The notes under the pieces: model-generated
What the model saw: the letters and a program-made list of their open reading frames with translations, nothing else
Told to the model about the DNA's origin: nothing
The model's database searches: none
Translations under genes and position numbers: made by a program
Shown: one piece after another, positions 7,419 to 16,243 of the stretch
Position numbering within the stretch: the stretch's first letter is position 1
Layout of the letters: each line of letters opens with the position of its first letter
Source of the DNA: Pseudomonas costantinii
GTDB taxonomy: Bacteria; Pseudomonadota; Gammaproteobacteria; Pseudomonadales; Pseudomonadaceae
DNA length: 64,000 bases
NCBI RefSeq assembly: GCF_001870435.1
Contig: NZ_MDDR01000037.1
Span: 62,001-126,000 of the forward strand
Direction of reading: 5' to 3'

Positions 7419-8036
7419 TTATTGCCCCAGCTTGCGCGGTTGCCAGTCCTTGATCACCAGCGTGACATCAAGGTCGGTGCCGTGCAGCTTGATGCGCTCG
7501 GGCAGCCAATAACCGCTTTGTTGCACGTAGCTCAAATACTCGACCTGCCAACCATCCTGCTCCAGGCTGGCCAGGCGGCTGTCGCCGTTGAGGCTCAGGC
7601 GGCTCTTGCTGTCAGGTGCAGGCAAACCGCGCACCCACCAAACCAAGTGCGACACGGGCAGCTTCCAGCCGATTTGTTCTTCCAGCAAGGCTTCCGGCGT
7701 TGCCGCTTCATAGCGACCTTGGTTGGCCACTTCCAGGCTAACTTGCCCTGGTCGGCCCGTCAGGCGTGCAGCGCCTCGGCCCAACGGGCCCGAGAGACGA
7801 ATGTCGTAATAGTCCTGGCGTTGCAGCCAGAACAGCGTGCCGCTGCCGGAATCTTTTGGCGCGCGAACCCCGACCTTGCCTTCAATCTGCCAGCCATCAA
7901 TGCTGCTGAGCTGGTCCTTATGCTGTTTCCATTGCGCCGGGTTGCCCTGGCCTTCAACGGATTCGCGGCTGCCTACGCCCGCGCAACCGGCGAGCAGGGC
8001 GATGAAACTGAACACTACAACGTGGCGCAAGAACAT
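7419..8036 (-). CDS. lolB: Outer-membrane lipoprotein insertion protein LolB
   Basis: LolB receives lipoproteins from LolA and inserts them into the outer membrane. The 205-residue precursor has a signal peptide ending in the lipobox LLAGC (Cys 18). The LolB beta-barrel half follows, with WQIEGKVGVRAP, DYYDIRLSGPLG and the late WQVEYLSY strand. It lies 4 bases downstream of the TPR lipoprotein gene and directly upstream of ispE, a conserved arrangement. Confidence 0.95.
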   Translation of the reverse strand: MFLRHVVVFSFIALLAGCAGVGSRESVEGQGNPAQWKQHKDQLSSIDGWQIEGKVGVRAPKDSGSGTLFWLQRQDYYDIRLSGPLGRGAARLTGRPGQVSLEVANQGRYEAATPEALLEEQIGWKLPVSHLVWWVRGLPAPDSKSRLSLNGDSRLASLEQDGWQVEYLSYVQQSGYWLPERIKLHGTDLDVTLVIKDWQPRKLGQ

Positions 8037-8040
8037 AAGC

Positions 8041-9765
8041 TTAAAGGGTCTCGGATCCGGTCAGGCGCTTGATGGTGCCGCGCAGGATGGGGCTTTCGGG
8101 TTGTTCCTTGAGGAATTTTTCCCAGATTTGTCGTGCTTCGCGTTGTTTGCCATTGGCCCAGAGCACTTCGCCCAGGTGTGCGGCGACTTCCTGGTCTGGG
8201 AAGCGCTCCAGTGCCTGGCGCAGCAAGCGTTCAGCTTCGTCCAGGTTGCCCAAGCGGTAATTCACCCAACCCAGGCTGTCGAGAACGGCAGGGTCTTCGG
8301 GATTGAGCTTGTGCGCTTGCTCGATCAGCACTTTGGCTTCTGCGTAACGCGTGGTGCGGTCGGACAAGGTGTAACCCAGGGCATTAAGTGCCATGGCGTT
8401 GTCCGGGTCGCGCTTGATGATCAGGCGCAGGTCTTTTTCCATCTGTGCCAAGTCATTGCGTTTTTCCGCCAGCATGGCGCGGGTGTACAGCAGGTTCAAA
8501 TCGTCGGGGTATTGCAGCAAGGCTTGTTGCAGCAACTTCCAGGCACGCTCGCCTTGTTTGTTGGCCGACAACGTCTCGGCCTGGATCAGGTAGAGCTGGA
8601 TGGCGTAGTCCGGTTCGGCATCTCGCGCAGCAGCGAGACGCTTTTCCGCTTCGTCGGTGCGGCCATTGCTCATCAGGATATCGGCCTGGCGCAGTTGGGC
8701 CGGCAGGTAGTCGTTGCCGGGGCCAACCTGGGCGTACTCGAGCAGGGCGGCTTGTGGGTCGTTGCGTTCTTCGGCAATACGCCCAAGGTTCAGGTGCGCC
8801 GAATCCACATGGCTTTCGCGTTGGATGAGTTCTTCAAGATAGCCCTTGGCCTCGTCCCAGGCCTTGGCTTCCAGGCACACCAGTGCCAGGGAGTAGCGCA
8901 ATTCGTCGTCGTCCGGGTATTGCTGGACCAGGTTGGCGAACTGCACTTTGGCGTCCTCCATGCGGTCCTGCTCAACCAGCGTCCGTGCATAAGTCAGGCG
9001 CAGGCGCTTGTCGTCCGGGTACTTCTTGATGTTTTTTTCCAGCAGCGGAATGGCTTCCTTGCCGCGGTTGAGGTTCTGCAGCAGGCGTGCGCGCAGCAAA
9101 ATCGGGGCGATTTCGCCGTCTTCCGGCGGGTTCTGCTCCAGCAGTTTCAGTGCGGCATCCGCTTCATCATCCTGTTGCAGCAGCAGCGCCTTGCCGAAAA
9201 TAAGCTGGCTATTCTTCGGGTGCTTTTGCAGCAGACGGTCGAAGCTCTTCATCAGGCCATTGCGCGTGTCCTGGTCGGTGTCGGCAGCCGACAGCGCGAG
9301 GAAGTCGAAATGCGTGTCGCCTTTGCCCTGCAGGACTTTCTCCATATAGATCATGGAGTCGTCATAGCGCCCGGCGCGTGCCAATTGAACGGCTGCCGCG
9401 CGTTGAGCTTCGAGATCGCTCGGCGCGTTTTTCGCCCAAATCAACGAGGTGTCCAGCGCGGCCTGATCGGCTCCCAGGTACTCGGCGATGCGAAACGCGC
9501 GCTCGGAGATGCCAGGGTCCTGGGTGTTGATAGCCTGGGTCACATAGTTATCCAGGGCAATATCGAAACGATTGCGCTGGCCGGCCAGTTCCGCCGTCAG
9601 CAGGCTGTAGATCGTTTCTTCACTGAACGAGGAATAAACCTTGGGCTTTTCAGGGGCGGGAGTGCTGTCTTCAACCGGCGGCGTACCGTCCGGCGACACG
9701 GGGGCCAAGGCCTGGCAGCCGCTGAGGAAGACAAAAGCAAGGAGCAACGCGGAAGATCTATTCAT
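8041..9765 (-). CDS. Tetratricopeptide-repeat outer-membrane lipoprotein
   Basis: A 574-residue protein with a lipobox LSGC (Cys 17) and many TPR-like helical pairs from about residue 60 to the end, for example LLYTRAMLAEKRNDL, AMALNALGYTLSDRT and AVLDSLGWVNYRLGN. Such repeats form protein-binding superhelices. It is the divergent neighbour of hemA and first gene of the lolB-ispE unit, a conserved Pseudomonas arrangement. Exact function is unknown to me; a scaffold for outer-membrane assembly is plausible from location and fold. Confidence 0.88.
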   Translation of the reverse strand: MNRSSALLLAFVFLSGCQALAPVSPDGTPPVEDSTPAPEKPKVYSSFSEETIYSLLTAELAGQRNRFDIALDNYVTQAINTQDPGISERAFRIAEYLGADQAALDTSLIWAKNAPSDLEAQRAAAVQLARAGRYDDSMIYMEKVLQGKGDTHFDFLALSAADTDQDTRNGLMKSFDRLLQKHPKNSQLIFGKALLLQQDDEADAALKLLEQNPPEDGEIAPILLRARLLQNLNRGKEAIPLLEKNIKKYPDDKRLRLTYARTLVEQDRMEDAKVQFANLVQQYPDDDELRYSLALVCLEAKAWDEAKGYLEELIQRESHVDSAHLNLGRIAEERNDPQAALLEYAQVGPGNDYLPAQLRQADILMSNGRTDEAEKRLAAARDAEPDYAIQLYLIQAETLSANKQGERAWKLLQQALLQYPDDLNLLYTRAMLAEKRNDLAQMEKDLRLIIKRDPDNAMALNALGYTLSDRTTRYAEAKVLIEQAHKLNPEDPAVLDSLGWVNYRLGNLDEAERLLRQALERFPDQEVAAHLGEVLWANGKQREARQIWEKFLKEQPESPILRGTIKRLTGSETL

Positions 9766-9948
9766 ATAGGAAGAGGACGACTAACCTGCGGTCGGATCAT
9801 CATGACACAAGCCTTCGGCCAAACATAACCGAGACTCAGCGGATGCCTTTAATAGACACAAGGCATTAGGACAATAGACGACGGTGGTTGTTCTGGATCT
9901 TTCGAAGTAGGACAATTGTCGGCTTCCCGACATCATCAGCGATATTGA

Positions 9949-11238
9949 ATGGCCTTCCTCGCACTCGGTATTAACCACAAGACTGCTTCCGTAGACGTGC
10001 GCGAGCGCGTGGCGTTTACGCCAGAGCAGTTGGTTGAGGCCTTGCAGCAGCTCTGCCGGATCACCGACAGCCGCGAAGCTGCGATCCTTTCGACCTGCAA
10101 TCGCAGCGAGCTTTATATAGAGCAGGAACATCTTTCAGCGGATGTGGTGCTGCGCTGGCTGGCCGATTACCACCATTTGGGCCTCGATGACCTGCGCGCC
10201 TGCGCGTATGTGCATGAAGAGGATGCGGCAGTTCGTCACATGATGCGCGTCGCCGCAGGGCTTGATTCGCTGGTGTTGGGCGAACCGCAGATCCTCGGCC
10301 AGATGAAATCCGCCTACGCCGTGGCGCGTGAGGCCGGAACCGTGGGGCCGCTGCTGGGCCGCCTGTTCCAGGCCACGTTCAATTCCGCCAAGCAGGTGCG
10401 CACCGACACTGCCATTGGTGAAAACCCGGTGTCCGTGGCGTTTGCTGCCGTGAGCCTGGCCAAACAGATTTTCAGCGATTTACAGCGCAGCCAGGCGTTG
10501 CTGATTGGCGCGGGTGAAACCATCACCCTGGTGGCCCGTCACCTGCACGACCTGGGTGTGAAGCGTATTGTGGTCGCCAACCGTACGCTTGAGCGTGCCA
10601 GCATCCTCGCCGAGCAGTTCGGTGCTCACGCCGTGCTGCTGTCGGACATTCCGGCGGAACTGGTGCGCAGCGATATCGTGATCAGCTCAACCGCCAGCCA
10701 GTTGCCGATTCTCGGTAAGGGCGCGGTGGAAAGCGCTTTGAAGCTGCGCAAGCACAAACCGATCTTCATGGTGGACATCGCCGTTCCCCGGGATATTGAG
10801 CCCGAAGTCGGCGAGTTGGACGACGTTTACCTCTATAGCGTCGACGATCTGCACGAAGTGGTCGCCGAAAACCTCAAGAGCCGTCAGGGCGCGGCCCAGG
10901 CCGCTGAGGAAATGGTCAGCACCGGCGCCGAAGACTTCATGGTGCGCCTGCGTGAACTGGCGGCGGTGGACGTGCTCAAGGCGTATCGTCAGCAAGGCGA
11001 ACGTCTGCGTGACGAGGAATTGACCAAGGCCCAGCGTTTGCTGGCCAATGGCAGCAGCGCCGAAGAGGTGCTGATGCAATTGGCGCGTGGCCTGACTAAC
11101 AAATTGCTTCATGCACCCAGCGTGCAGCTTAAAAAATTGACTGCCGAAGGCCGCCTCGATGCGCTGGCCATGGCCCAGGAACTCTTTGCCCTCGGTGAGG
11201 GCGCGTCAGATAGCTCTTCGGATAAAAAACCGCAATGA
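9949..11238 (+). CDS. hemA: Glutamyl-tRNA reductase
   Basis: HemA reduces glutamyl-tRNA to glutamate 1-semialdehyde, the first committed step of C5 tetrapyrrole synthesis. The 429-residue protein has the catalytic STCNRSE motif with Cys 50, the LVLGEPQILGQMK signature near 109, an NADP-binding LLIGAGE near 184, and a C-terminal dimerisation helix. Its stop overlaps the prfA start (ATGA), so the two are translationally coupled. hemH, the last haem enzyme, also lies in this window. Confidence 0.98.
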   Translation: MAFLALGINHKTASVDVRERVAFTPEQLVEALQQLCRITDSREAAILSTCNRSELYIEQEHLSADVVLRWLADYHHLGLDDLRACAYVHEEDAAVRHMMRVAAGLDSLVLGEPQILGQMKSAYAVAREAGTVGPLLGRLFQATFNSAKQVRTDTAIGENPVSVAFAAVSLAKQIFSDLQRSQALLIGAGETITLVARHLHDLGVKRIVVANRTLERASILAEQFGAHAVLLSDIPAELVRSDIVISSTASQLPILGKGAVESALKLRKHKPIFMVDIAVPRDIEPEVGELDDVYLYSVDDLHEVVAENLKSRQGAAQAAEEMVSTGAEDFMVRLRELAAVDVLKAYRQQGERLRDEELTKAQRLLANGSSAEEVLMQLARGLTNKLLHAPSVQLKKLTAEGRLDALAMAQELFALGEGASDSSSDKKPQ

Positions 11239-12317
11239 AAGCGTCACTGCTCAATAAACTGGACGTGCTCCAGGACCGTTTCGAAGAACTGACCGCCTTG
11301 CTCGGCGATGGCGAAGTCATCTCCGATCAGACCAAGTTCCGCACTTACTCCAAGGAGTACGCGGAAGTTGAGCCGATTGTGGCCACCTACACCCATTGGC
11401 TGAAAACCCAGGCCGACCTCGAAGGCGCCCAGGCGCTGCTCAAGGACAGCGACCCGGACATGCGTGAAATGGCCGTGGAAGAAGTCCGCGAAGCCAAGGA
11501 AAAACTGGTTGAGCTGGAAGGCGACCTGCAACGCATGCTGTTGCCCAAAGATCCTAATGACGGGCGCAACGTGTTCCTCGAAATCCGCGCCGGCACCGGT
11601 GGCGACGAGGCTGCGATTTTCTCCGGCGACCTGTTCCGCATGTATTCGCGCTATGCCGAACGGCGTGGCTGGCGGGTCGAGATCCTGTCCGAGAACGAAG
11701 GCGAACACGGTGGCTATAAAGAAGTCATCGCTCGGGTTGAAGGCGACAATGTCTACGGCAAGCTGAAATTCGAATCCGGTGCGCACCGCGTGCAGCGGGT
11801 CCCAGCGACGGAATCCCAAGGCCGTATTCACACCTCTGCGTGTACCGTGGCTGTGTTGCCTGAGCCGGACGAGCAGGAAGCCATCGAGATCAACCCGGCG
11901 GATTTGCGTGTCGACACCTACCGCTCGTCGGGCGCCGGTGGTCAACACGTCAACAAGACTGACTCCGCGATCCGTATCACACACTTGCCGTCGGGCATCG
12001 TGGTGGAATGCCAGGAAGAGCGTTCGCAGCACAAGAACCGTGCGCGGGCCATGTCCTGGCTGTCGGCCAAGCTCAATGACCAGCAGACCAGCGCCGCTGC
12101 CAACGCGATTGCCAGCGAGCGTAAGTTGCTGGTGGGTTCGGGCGACCGCTCCGAGCGCATTCGTACTTACAACTTTGCCCAAGGCCGGGTCACCGACCAC
12201 CGGGTCAACCTCACCCTTTATTCCCTCGACGAGATTCTCGCCGGGGGTGTGGATGCGGTGATCGAGCCGTTGCTCGCCGAATACCAGGCCGACCAATTAG
12301 CGGCGATAGGTGAATAA
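11235..12317 (+). CDS. prfA: Peptide chain release factor 1
   Basis: RF1 ends translation at UAA and UAG. The 360-residue protein carries the GGQ peptidyl-hydrolysis motif in SGAGGQHVNKTDSAIR (about 228-243) and the stop-codon-recognition loop with PAT in VPATESQGR (about 188). It lies between hemA and prmC; PrmC methylates the Gln of this GGQ, so the modified protein and its methyltransferase are encoded side by side. Confidence 0.98.
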   Translation: MKASLLNKLDVLQDRFEELTALLGDGEVISDQTKFRTYSKEYAEVEPIVATYTHWLKTQADLEGAQALLKDSDPDMREMAVEEVREAKEKLVELEGDLQRMLLPKDPNDGRNVFLEIRAGTGGDEAAIFSGDLFRMYSRYAERRGWRVEILSENEGEHGGYKEVIARVEGDNVYGKLKFESGAHRVQRVPATESQGRIHTSACTVAVLPEPDEQEAIEINPADLRVDTYRSSGAGGQHVNKTDSAIRITHLPSGIVVECQEERSQHKNRARAMSWLSAKLNDQQTSAAANAIASERKLLVGSGDRSERIRTYNFAQGRVTDHRVNLTLYSLDEILAGGVDAVIEPLLAEYQADQLAAIGE

Positions 12318-13148
12318 ATGACCATTATCGCCAGCCTGCTGCGCGCCGCCGACCTGCCTGACTCGCCCACCGCGCGCCTGGATGTGGAGTTGTTACTGGC
12401 CGCGGCCCTGGGCAAGTCGCGCAGCTACCTGCACACCTGGCCGGAAAAAATTGTCAGCAGCGAAGATGCGCTGACCTTTGCCGGTTACCTGCAACGCCGC
12501 CGTGCCGGTGAGCCGGTGGCGTATATCCTCGGCCAGCAAGGCTTTTGGAAACTGGACCTGGAGGTCGCGCCTCACACGCTGATCCCGCGTCCGGAAACCG
12601 AGTTGCTGGTGGAAGCCGCCCTCGAGTTGCTGCCTGCTACTGCGGCGAAGGTCCTCGATTTGGGCACCGGCAGCGGCGCCATTGCTTTGGCCCTGGCCAG
12701 CGAGCGTCCGGCCTGGCACGTCACGGCTGTCGACCGTGTACTGGAAGCGGTGGCCCTGGCCGAGCGCAATCGCCAACGCTTGCACTTGAAGAACGCCACG
12801 GTGTTGAACAGCCATTGGTTCAGCGCCCTGCAAGAACACGCCTTCGACCTGATCATCAGCAATCCGCCGTATATTGCCGACAACGATCCGCACTTGGTGG
12901 CGGGTGATGTGCGCTTTGAACCGGCCAGTGCGTTGGTGGCGGGCCATGATGGCCTGGACGATCTGCGCCTGATCATTGCCCAGGCTCCGGCCCACCTGAA
13001 TCCCGGTGGTTGGCTGTTGCTGGAGCACGGTTACGACCAGGCTGCGGCCGTTCGTGATTTGTTGTTGGGTGAGGGCTTTGAAGAAGTCCACAGCCGCATC
13101 GACCTCGGCGGCCACGAACGCATTACCCTGGGACACCGCCCGTGCTGA
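12318..13148 (+). CDS. prmC: Release-factor glutamine methyltransferase
   Basis: PrmC (HemK) N5-methylates the GGQ glutamine of RF1 and RF2 using S-adenosylmethionine. The 276-residue protein has an N-terminal helical domain, the SAM-binding motif VLDLGTGSGAIALALA near 113-128, and the catalytic NPPY at about 181. It begins on the base after the prfA stop. The next gene overlaps its last 7 bases. Confidence 0.98.
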   Translation: MTIIASLLRAADLPDSPTARLDVELLLAAALGKSRSYLHTWPEKIVSSEDALTFAGYLQRRRAGEPVAYILGQQGFWKLDLEVAPHTLIPRPETELLVEAALELLPATAAKVLDLGTGSGAIALALASERPAWHVTAVDRVLEAVALAERNRQRLHLKNATVLNSHWFSALQEHAFDLIISNPPYIADNDPHLVAGDVRFEPASALVAGHDGLDDLRLIIAQAPAHLNPGGWLLLEHGYDQAAAVRDLLLGEGFEEVHSRIDLGGHERITLGHRPC

Positions 13149-13897
13149 CCGATCAGGAGCTGTTGCGCTATAGCCGACAGATTCTGTTGCAGCATGTCGA
13201 TATCGAGGGCCAGCTGCGCCTGAAAAACGGCCGCGCATTGATCATCGGCCTCGGTGGCCTGGGCGCGCCCGTGGCGCTCTACCTGGCCGCCGCTGGTGTG
13301 GGTGAGCTGCATTTGGCCGACTTCGATACCGTCGACCTGACCAACCTGCAACGCCAGATCATCCATGACACCGACAGCGTTGGGCAGACCAAGGTCGACT
13401 CGGCCATGCGTCGCCTGACCGCCATCAACCCTGAGGTCAAGTTGGTCGCCCATCGCACCGCGCTGGATGCCGACTCCTTGGCCGCGGCAGTGGCTGCGGT
13501 GGATGTGGTGCTTGATTGCAGCGATAACTTCTCTACCCGTGAGGCGGTCAATGCCGCTTGCGTCGTCGCTGGTAAACCCTTGATCAGCGGTGCGGCGATT
13601 CGCCTTGAAGGGCAATTGTCGGTGTTTGACCCGCGTCGCGCCGACAGCCCGTGCTACCACTGTTTATATGGGCATGGCAGCGACACCGAATTGACCTGTA
13701 GCGAAGCCGGCGTGGTCGGTCCGCTGGTGGGGCTGGTCGGCAGCCTGCAAGCCCTGGAGGCCTTGAAGCTGCTGGCCGGTTTCGGCGAGCCGTTGGTGGG
13801 CCGCCTGTTGCTGATCGATGCGTTGACCACGCGTTTTCGCGAGTTACGCGTCAAGCGCGACCCGGGTTGCAGCGTGTGTGGGGCTGCGCATGGTTAA
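13142..13897 (+). CDS. moeB: Molybdopterin-synthase adenylyltransferase (MoeB/ThiF family)
   Basis: An E1-like enzyme that adenylates the C-terminal glycine of a ubiquitin-fold sulfur carrier such as MoaD or ThiS. The 251-residue protein (GTG start) has a nucleotide-binding LIIGLGGLGAPVALYLA near 30-46, the conserved DFDTVDLTNLQRQ with the Arg of the adenylation site, and two CxxC pairs (CYHC and CSVC) that bind zinc. MoeB and ThiF cannot be separated by motif alone; position after prmC favours moeB. Confidence 0.9.
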   Translation: MLTDQELLRYSRQILLQHVDIEGQLRLKNGRALIIGLGGLGAPVALYLAAAGVGELHLADFDTVDLTNLQRQIIHDTDSVGQTKVDSAMRRLTAINPEVKLVAHRTALDADSLAAAVAAVDVVLDCSDNFSTREAVNAACVVAGKPLISGAAIRLEGQLSVFDPRRADSPCYHCLYGHGSDTELTCSEAGVVGPLVGLVGSLQALEALKLLAGFGEPLVGRLLLIDALTTRFRELRVKRDPGCSVCGAAHG

Positions 13898-14684
13898 GGA
13901 CGCGCCAATCGGTGTGTTCGATTCCGGCGTCGGCGGCCTGTCGGTGCTGGATGAAATCCAGCAGTTGCTACCAGATGAGTCGCTGCTGTACGTGGCCGAC
14001 TGCGGGCATATTCCCTACGGTGAGAAAACCCCGGCATTTATTCTTGAACGCTCCCGATTGGTGGCCGCGTTTTTCCGTGAGCGGGGCGCCAAGGCGTTTG
14101 TGATTGCCTGTAACACCGCGACCGTCGCAGCCGTAGCGGATTTGCGCCAGGACTACCCCGACTGGCCGCTGGTAGGCATGGAGCCTGCGGTCAAACCGGC
14201 CGCCGCCGCTACCCGCAGTGGTGTGGTCGGCGTACTCGCCACCACCGGCACCCTGCAAAGTGCCAAATTTGCTGCCTTGCTCGACCGCTTCGCCACCGAC
14301 GTTCGTGTCGTTACCCAGCCATGCCCTGGCCTGGTGGAGTTGATTGAAACCGGCGACCTCGGCAGCTCTACGCTGCGCCAGATGTTGCAAGGCTATATCG
14401 AGCCGTTGCTCAGCGCCGGTTGTGACACCATTATTCTTGGCTGCACCCATTACCCCTTTCTCAAGCCGCTCCTGGCGCAGATGCTTCCCCCGAGCATCAT
14501 CCTGATCGACACCGGCGCCGCAGTGGCGCGTCAGCTCAAGCGCTTGTTGGGCGAGCGTGAACTGTTGGCCACCGGCAACCCTGACCCTGCGCAGTTCTGG
14601 ACCAGCGGCGATGCCGATCACCTAAGAAATATCCTACCGACACTATGGAAACACCCCGGCGTTGTGCGAAGCTTCGACGAGTAA
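13890..14684 (+). CDS. murI: Glutamate racemase
   Basis: MurI makes D-glutamate for peptidoglycan. The 264-residue protein starts MVKDAPIGVFDSGVGGLSVL, including the catalytic-site Asp-Ser pair. Both catalytic cysteines are present in ACNTAT (near residue 75) and LGCTHYPFL (near 186). The ATG at 13890 overlaps the end of moeB by 8 bases, indicating coupling; the frame could open four codons earlier. Confidence 0.97.
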   Translation: MVKDAPIGVFDSGVGGLSVLDEIQQLLPDESLLYVADCGHIPYGEKTPAFILERSRLVAAFFRERGAKAFVIACNTATVAAVADLRQDYPDWPLVGMEPAVKPAAAATRSGVVGVLATTGTLQSAKFAALLDRFATDVRVVTQPCPGLVELIETGDLGSSTLRQMLQGYIEPLLSAGCDTIILGCTHYPFLKPLLAQMLPPSIILIDTGAAVARQLKRLLGERELLATGNPDPAQFWTSGDADHLRNILPTLWKHPGVVRSFDE

Positions 14685-14705
14685 AAAGTCGTGAAACACC
14701 GGGGT

Positions 14706-14740
14706 TAGAAGCTGAACTTCTGTCTACATGCCAGCTTCTA
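14706..14740. repeat. Inverted repeat downstream of murI
   Basis: Nine-base arms (tagaagctg at 14706 and cagcttcta at 14732) could form a hairpin 20 bases after the murI stop. There is no T run after it, so it may be a weak terminator or an RNA-stability element rather than an intrinsic terminator. Confidence 0.35.
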
Positions 14741-14796
14741 TAGCGAGTTAGCCTACACAAAAACCATATAACTTCGTTCTCAAAGGATTGTTTCTT

Positions 14797-15315
14797 ATGA
14801 AGCGCTTGTTCTGTTTGGCTGCGATTGCGGCCGTCGTGGTAGGACACTCTGTTTCGGCCCAGGCCGCCGGCCTGGAATTTGGGGTGGGGAGCACCCGCGA
14901 TTCAACCATGACCTATCGGCTGGGGCTGACGTCGGATTGGGATAAGAGTTGGTGGCAGAGCGATGTTGGCCGACTGACTGGCTATTGGAGCGGTGCTTAC
15001 ACCTACTGGGACGGGGACAAGCGCGCCAGCGTCAGCAGCCTGTCGTTCTCGCCGGTGTTTGTGTATGAGTTTGCCGGGGAGTCGGTCAAACCTTACATCG
15101 AAGCCGGGGTTGGCGTGGCGGTGTTTTCGCGAACGCGGGTCGAGGACAACAATATTGGACAGGCCTTCCAGTTCGAGGACCGCCTGGGCTTTGGTTTGCG
15201 CTTTGCCGGTGGGCATGAAGTGGGCATTCGCGCTACCCACTATTCCAACGCAGGTATCAGCAGCAATAACGACGGGGTAGAGAGCTACTCGTTGCACTAC
15301 ACCCTGGCGCTGTAA
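14797..15315 (+). CDS. pagL: Lipid A 3-O-deacylase PagL (acyloxyacyl hydrolase family)
   Basis: PagL is an outer-membrane beta-barrel enzyme that removes the 3-O acyl chain of lipid A, reducing endotoxicity. The 172-residue precursor has a signal peptide ending SVSAQA-A. The barrel carries alternating aromatic strands, and the C-terminal active-site region ATHYSNAGISSNNDGVE holds the His-Ser pair and a downstream Glu expected of the catalytic triad. The ATG at 14797 has an AAAGGA ribosome site. It follows murI, as in P. aeruginosa. Confidence 0.92.
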   Translation: MKRLFCLAAIAAVVVGHSVSAQAAGLEFGVGSTRDSTMTYRLGLTSDWDKSWWQSDVGRLTGYWSGAYTYWDGDKRASVSSLSFSPVFVYEFAGESVKPYIEAGVGVAVFSRTRVEDNNIGQAFQFEDRLGFGLRFAGGHEVGIRATHYSNAGISSNNDGVESYSLHYTLAL

Positions 15316-15339
15316 ATCTTCAGAATAATGTAGAGCAAA

Positions 15340-15369
15340 TGTGGGAGCCGGGCTTGCCCGGCTCCCACA
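15340..15369. repeat. GTGGGAGC-type REP palindrome
   Basis: A perfect 14-base inverted repeat with a 2-base centre (tgtgggagccgggc and its complement) lies between the convergent pagL and YkgJ-like genes. The same GTGGGAGC core recurs at 31381 and 45511. It is an intergenic repeat typical of fluorescent Pseudomonas and may also act as a bidirectional terminator or mRNA stabiliser. Confidence 0.88.
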
Positions 15370-15392
15370 GATGACTATCGCTGTATTCGCTA

Positions 15393-15698
15393 TCAGCGAT
15401 ACGCCGTCGCAATTCCCTGGCGCTCTTCAATGCACTCCGGCGCCCCCATCTCAAACTCCCGACAAATCAGCGGCCGTCGCTCATAAATCGTGCACATCAT
15501 CGTGTCCCGATCCAGCGCCGCGCACCAACCGTCATCCAGGCGCAACATCACCTCGCCGCCCCAATCGTCAGTATCGATGTAACGCTCCGGCACGCCGGTG
15601 TCGGTAATCAGCATGACTTCCAGCTGACAACAACAGGCCGCGCACGTCGAGCAGGTGACGGCGGGTTCGGGGATTTGAGTCAGAGGGATGCTTGTCAT
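15393..15698 (-). CDS. YkgJ-type cysteine-cluster protein
   Basis: A 101-residue protein with the CxxC-x2-CCC arrangement CSTCAACCC near residues 16-24 and further Cys in DGWCAAL, MMCTIYERRPLICREFEMG and PECI. This pattern defines the YkgJ/UPF0153 putative zinc- or iron-binding cluster family. Function is unknown. The ATG at 15698 gives the normal start MTSIPLTQ. It is transcribed behind the DUF2878 gene with a 53-base gap and may be read from the same transcript. Confidence 0.85.
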   Translation of the reverse strand: MTSIPLTQIPEPAVTCSTCAACCCQLEVMLITDTGVPERYIDTDDWGGEVMLRLDDGWCAALDRDTMMCTIYERRPLICREFEMGAPECIEERQGIATAYR

Positions 15699-15751
15699 AG
15701 GCGCGCAGTGTAAGGCAGCACGTGAAGTACGTGTGAACGCTCTGACGGGCG

Positions 15752-16243
15752 TCAGTGCCCCAGTTGTCGGGCGACCCAGTGCAGCACGGGAAATAGCATC
15801 GCCCAGAGCAGCGCCAGGCCGATCACCGTCGACACCGTGCTGTACCCGAAACTGACGCCGGCTAATTGGCTGCCTGCGTAATAAGACAAAGGCCCGGCTA
15901 CCGCGCCGATCAAACTGGAGCGCCACCAGGGGTGCGCGCTCCAGGCCAGGCAATGGCGCAACGTGGTCGCCAACAATGCCCATAGCAGCACCAGCCAAAA
16001 AGGAATCAGCGGCCCAGGCTGGCTGAAGTGAAACACGCCAAAAGTGCGCAACGACGTATCAATGACGGTGCCCAGCAGCGTCACGGCGAGGATTACTTGG
16101 CCTTCCTCGGACCATGAACTGGTCCACAGCAAATGGATGGCCAGCACCGCGAAGCCCAGGAGCAACCAACGGCTGTCACCGCCCAGCACACAGGCAAACC
16201 AGCCACACTGGAACAGCGCGCCATTCACCAACGGTTTAAGCAC
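15752..16243 (-). CDS. DUF2878 membrane protein of the light-response lipid operon
   Basis: A 163-residue protein with about five membrane segments (for example LLLGFAVLAIHLL, LIPFWLVLLWALLA, VIGLALLWAMLFPVL). The best start is the GTG at 16243, which overlaps the stop of the Cfa-like gene by 8 bases; the longer frame translates antisense-looking sequence. DUF2878 proteins usually accompany SDR, FAD oxidoreductase, DUF1365 and Cfa-like genes, as here. Biochemical role unknown; a membrane partner in fatty-acid modification is an inference. Confidence 0.82.
   Translation of the reverse strand: MLKPLVNGALFQCGWFACVLGGDSRWLLLGFAVLAIHLLWTSSWSEEGQVILAVTLLGTVIDTSLRTFGVFHFSQPGPLIPFWLVLLWALLATTLRHCLAWSAHPWWRSSLIGAVAGPLSYYAGSQLAGVSFGYSTVSTVIGLALLWAMLFPVLHWVARQLGH

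Noticed and set aside
7837..9828. 663-codon frame antisense to the TPR lipoprotein gene
   Set aside because: Gln/Val/Phe-rich translation typical of the reverse strand; the minus-strand TPR protein has a signal peptide and repeats.
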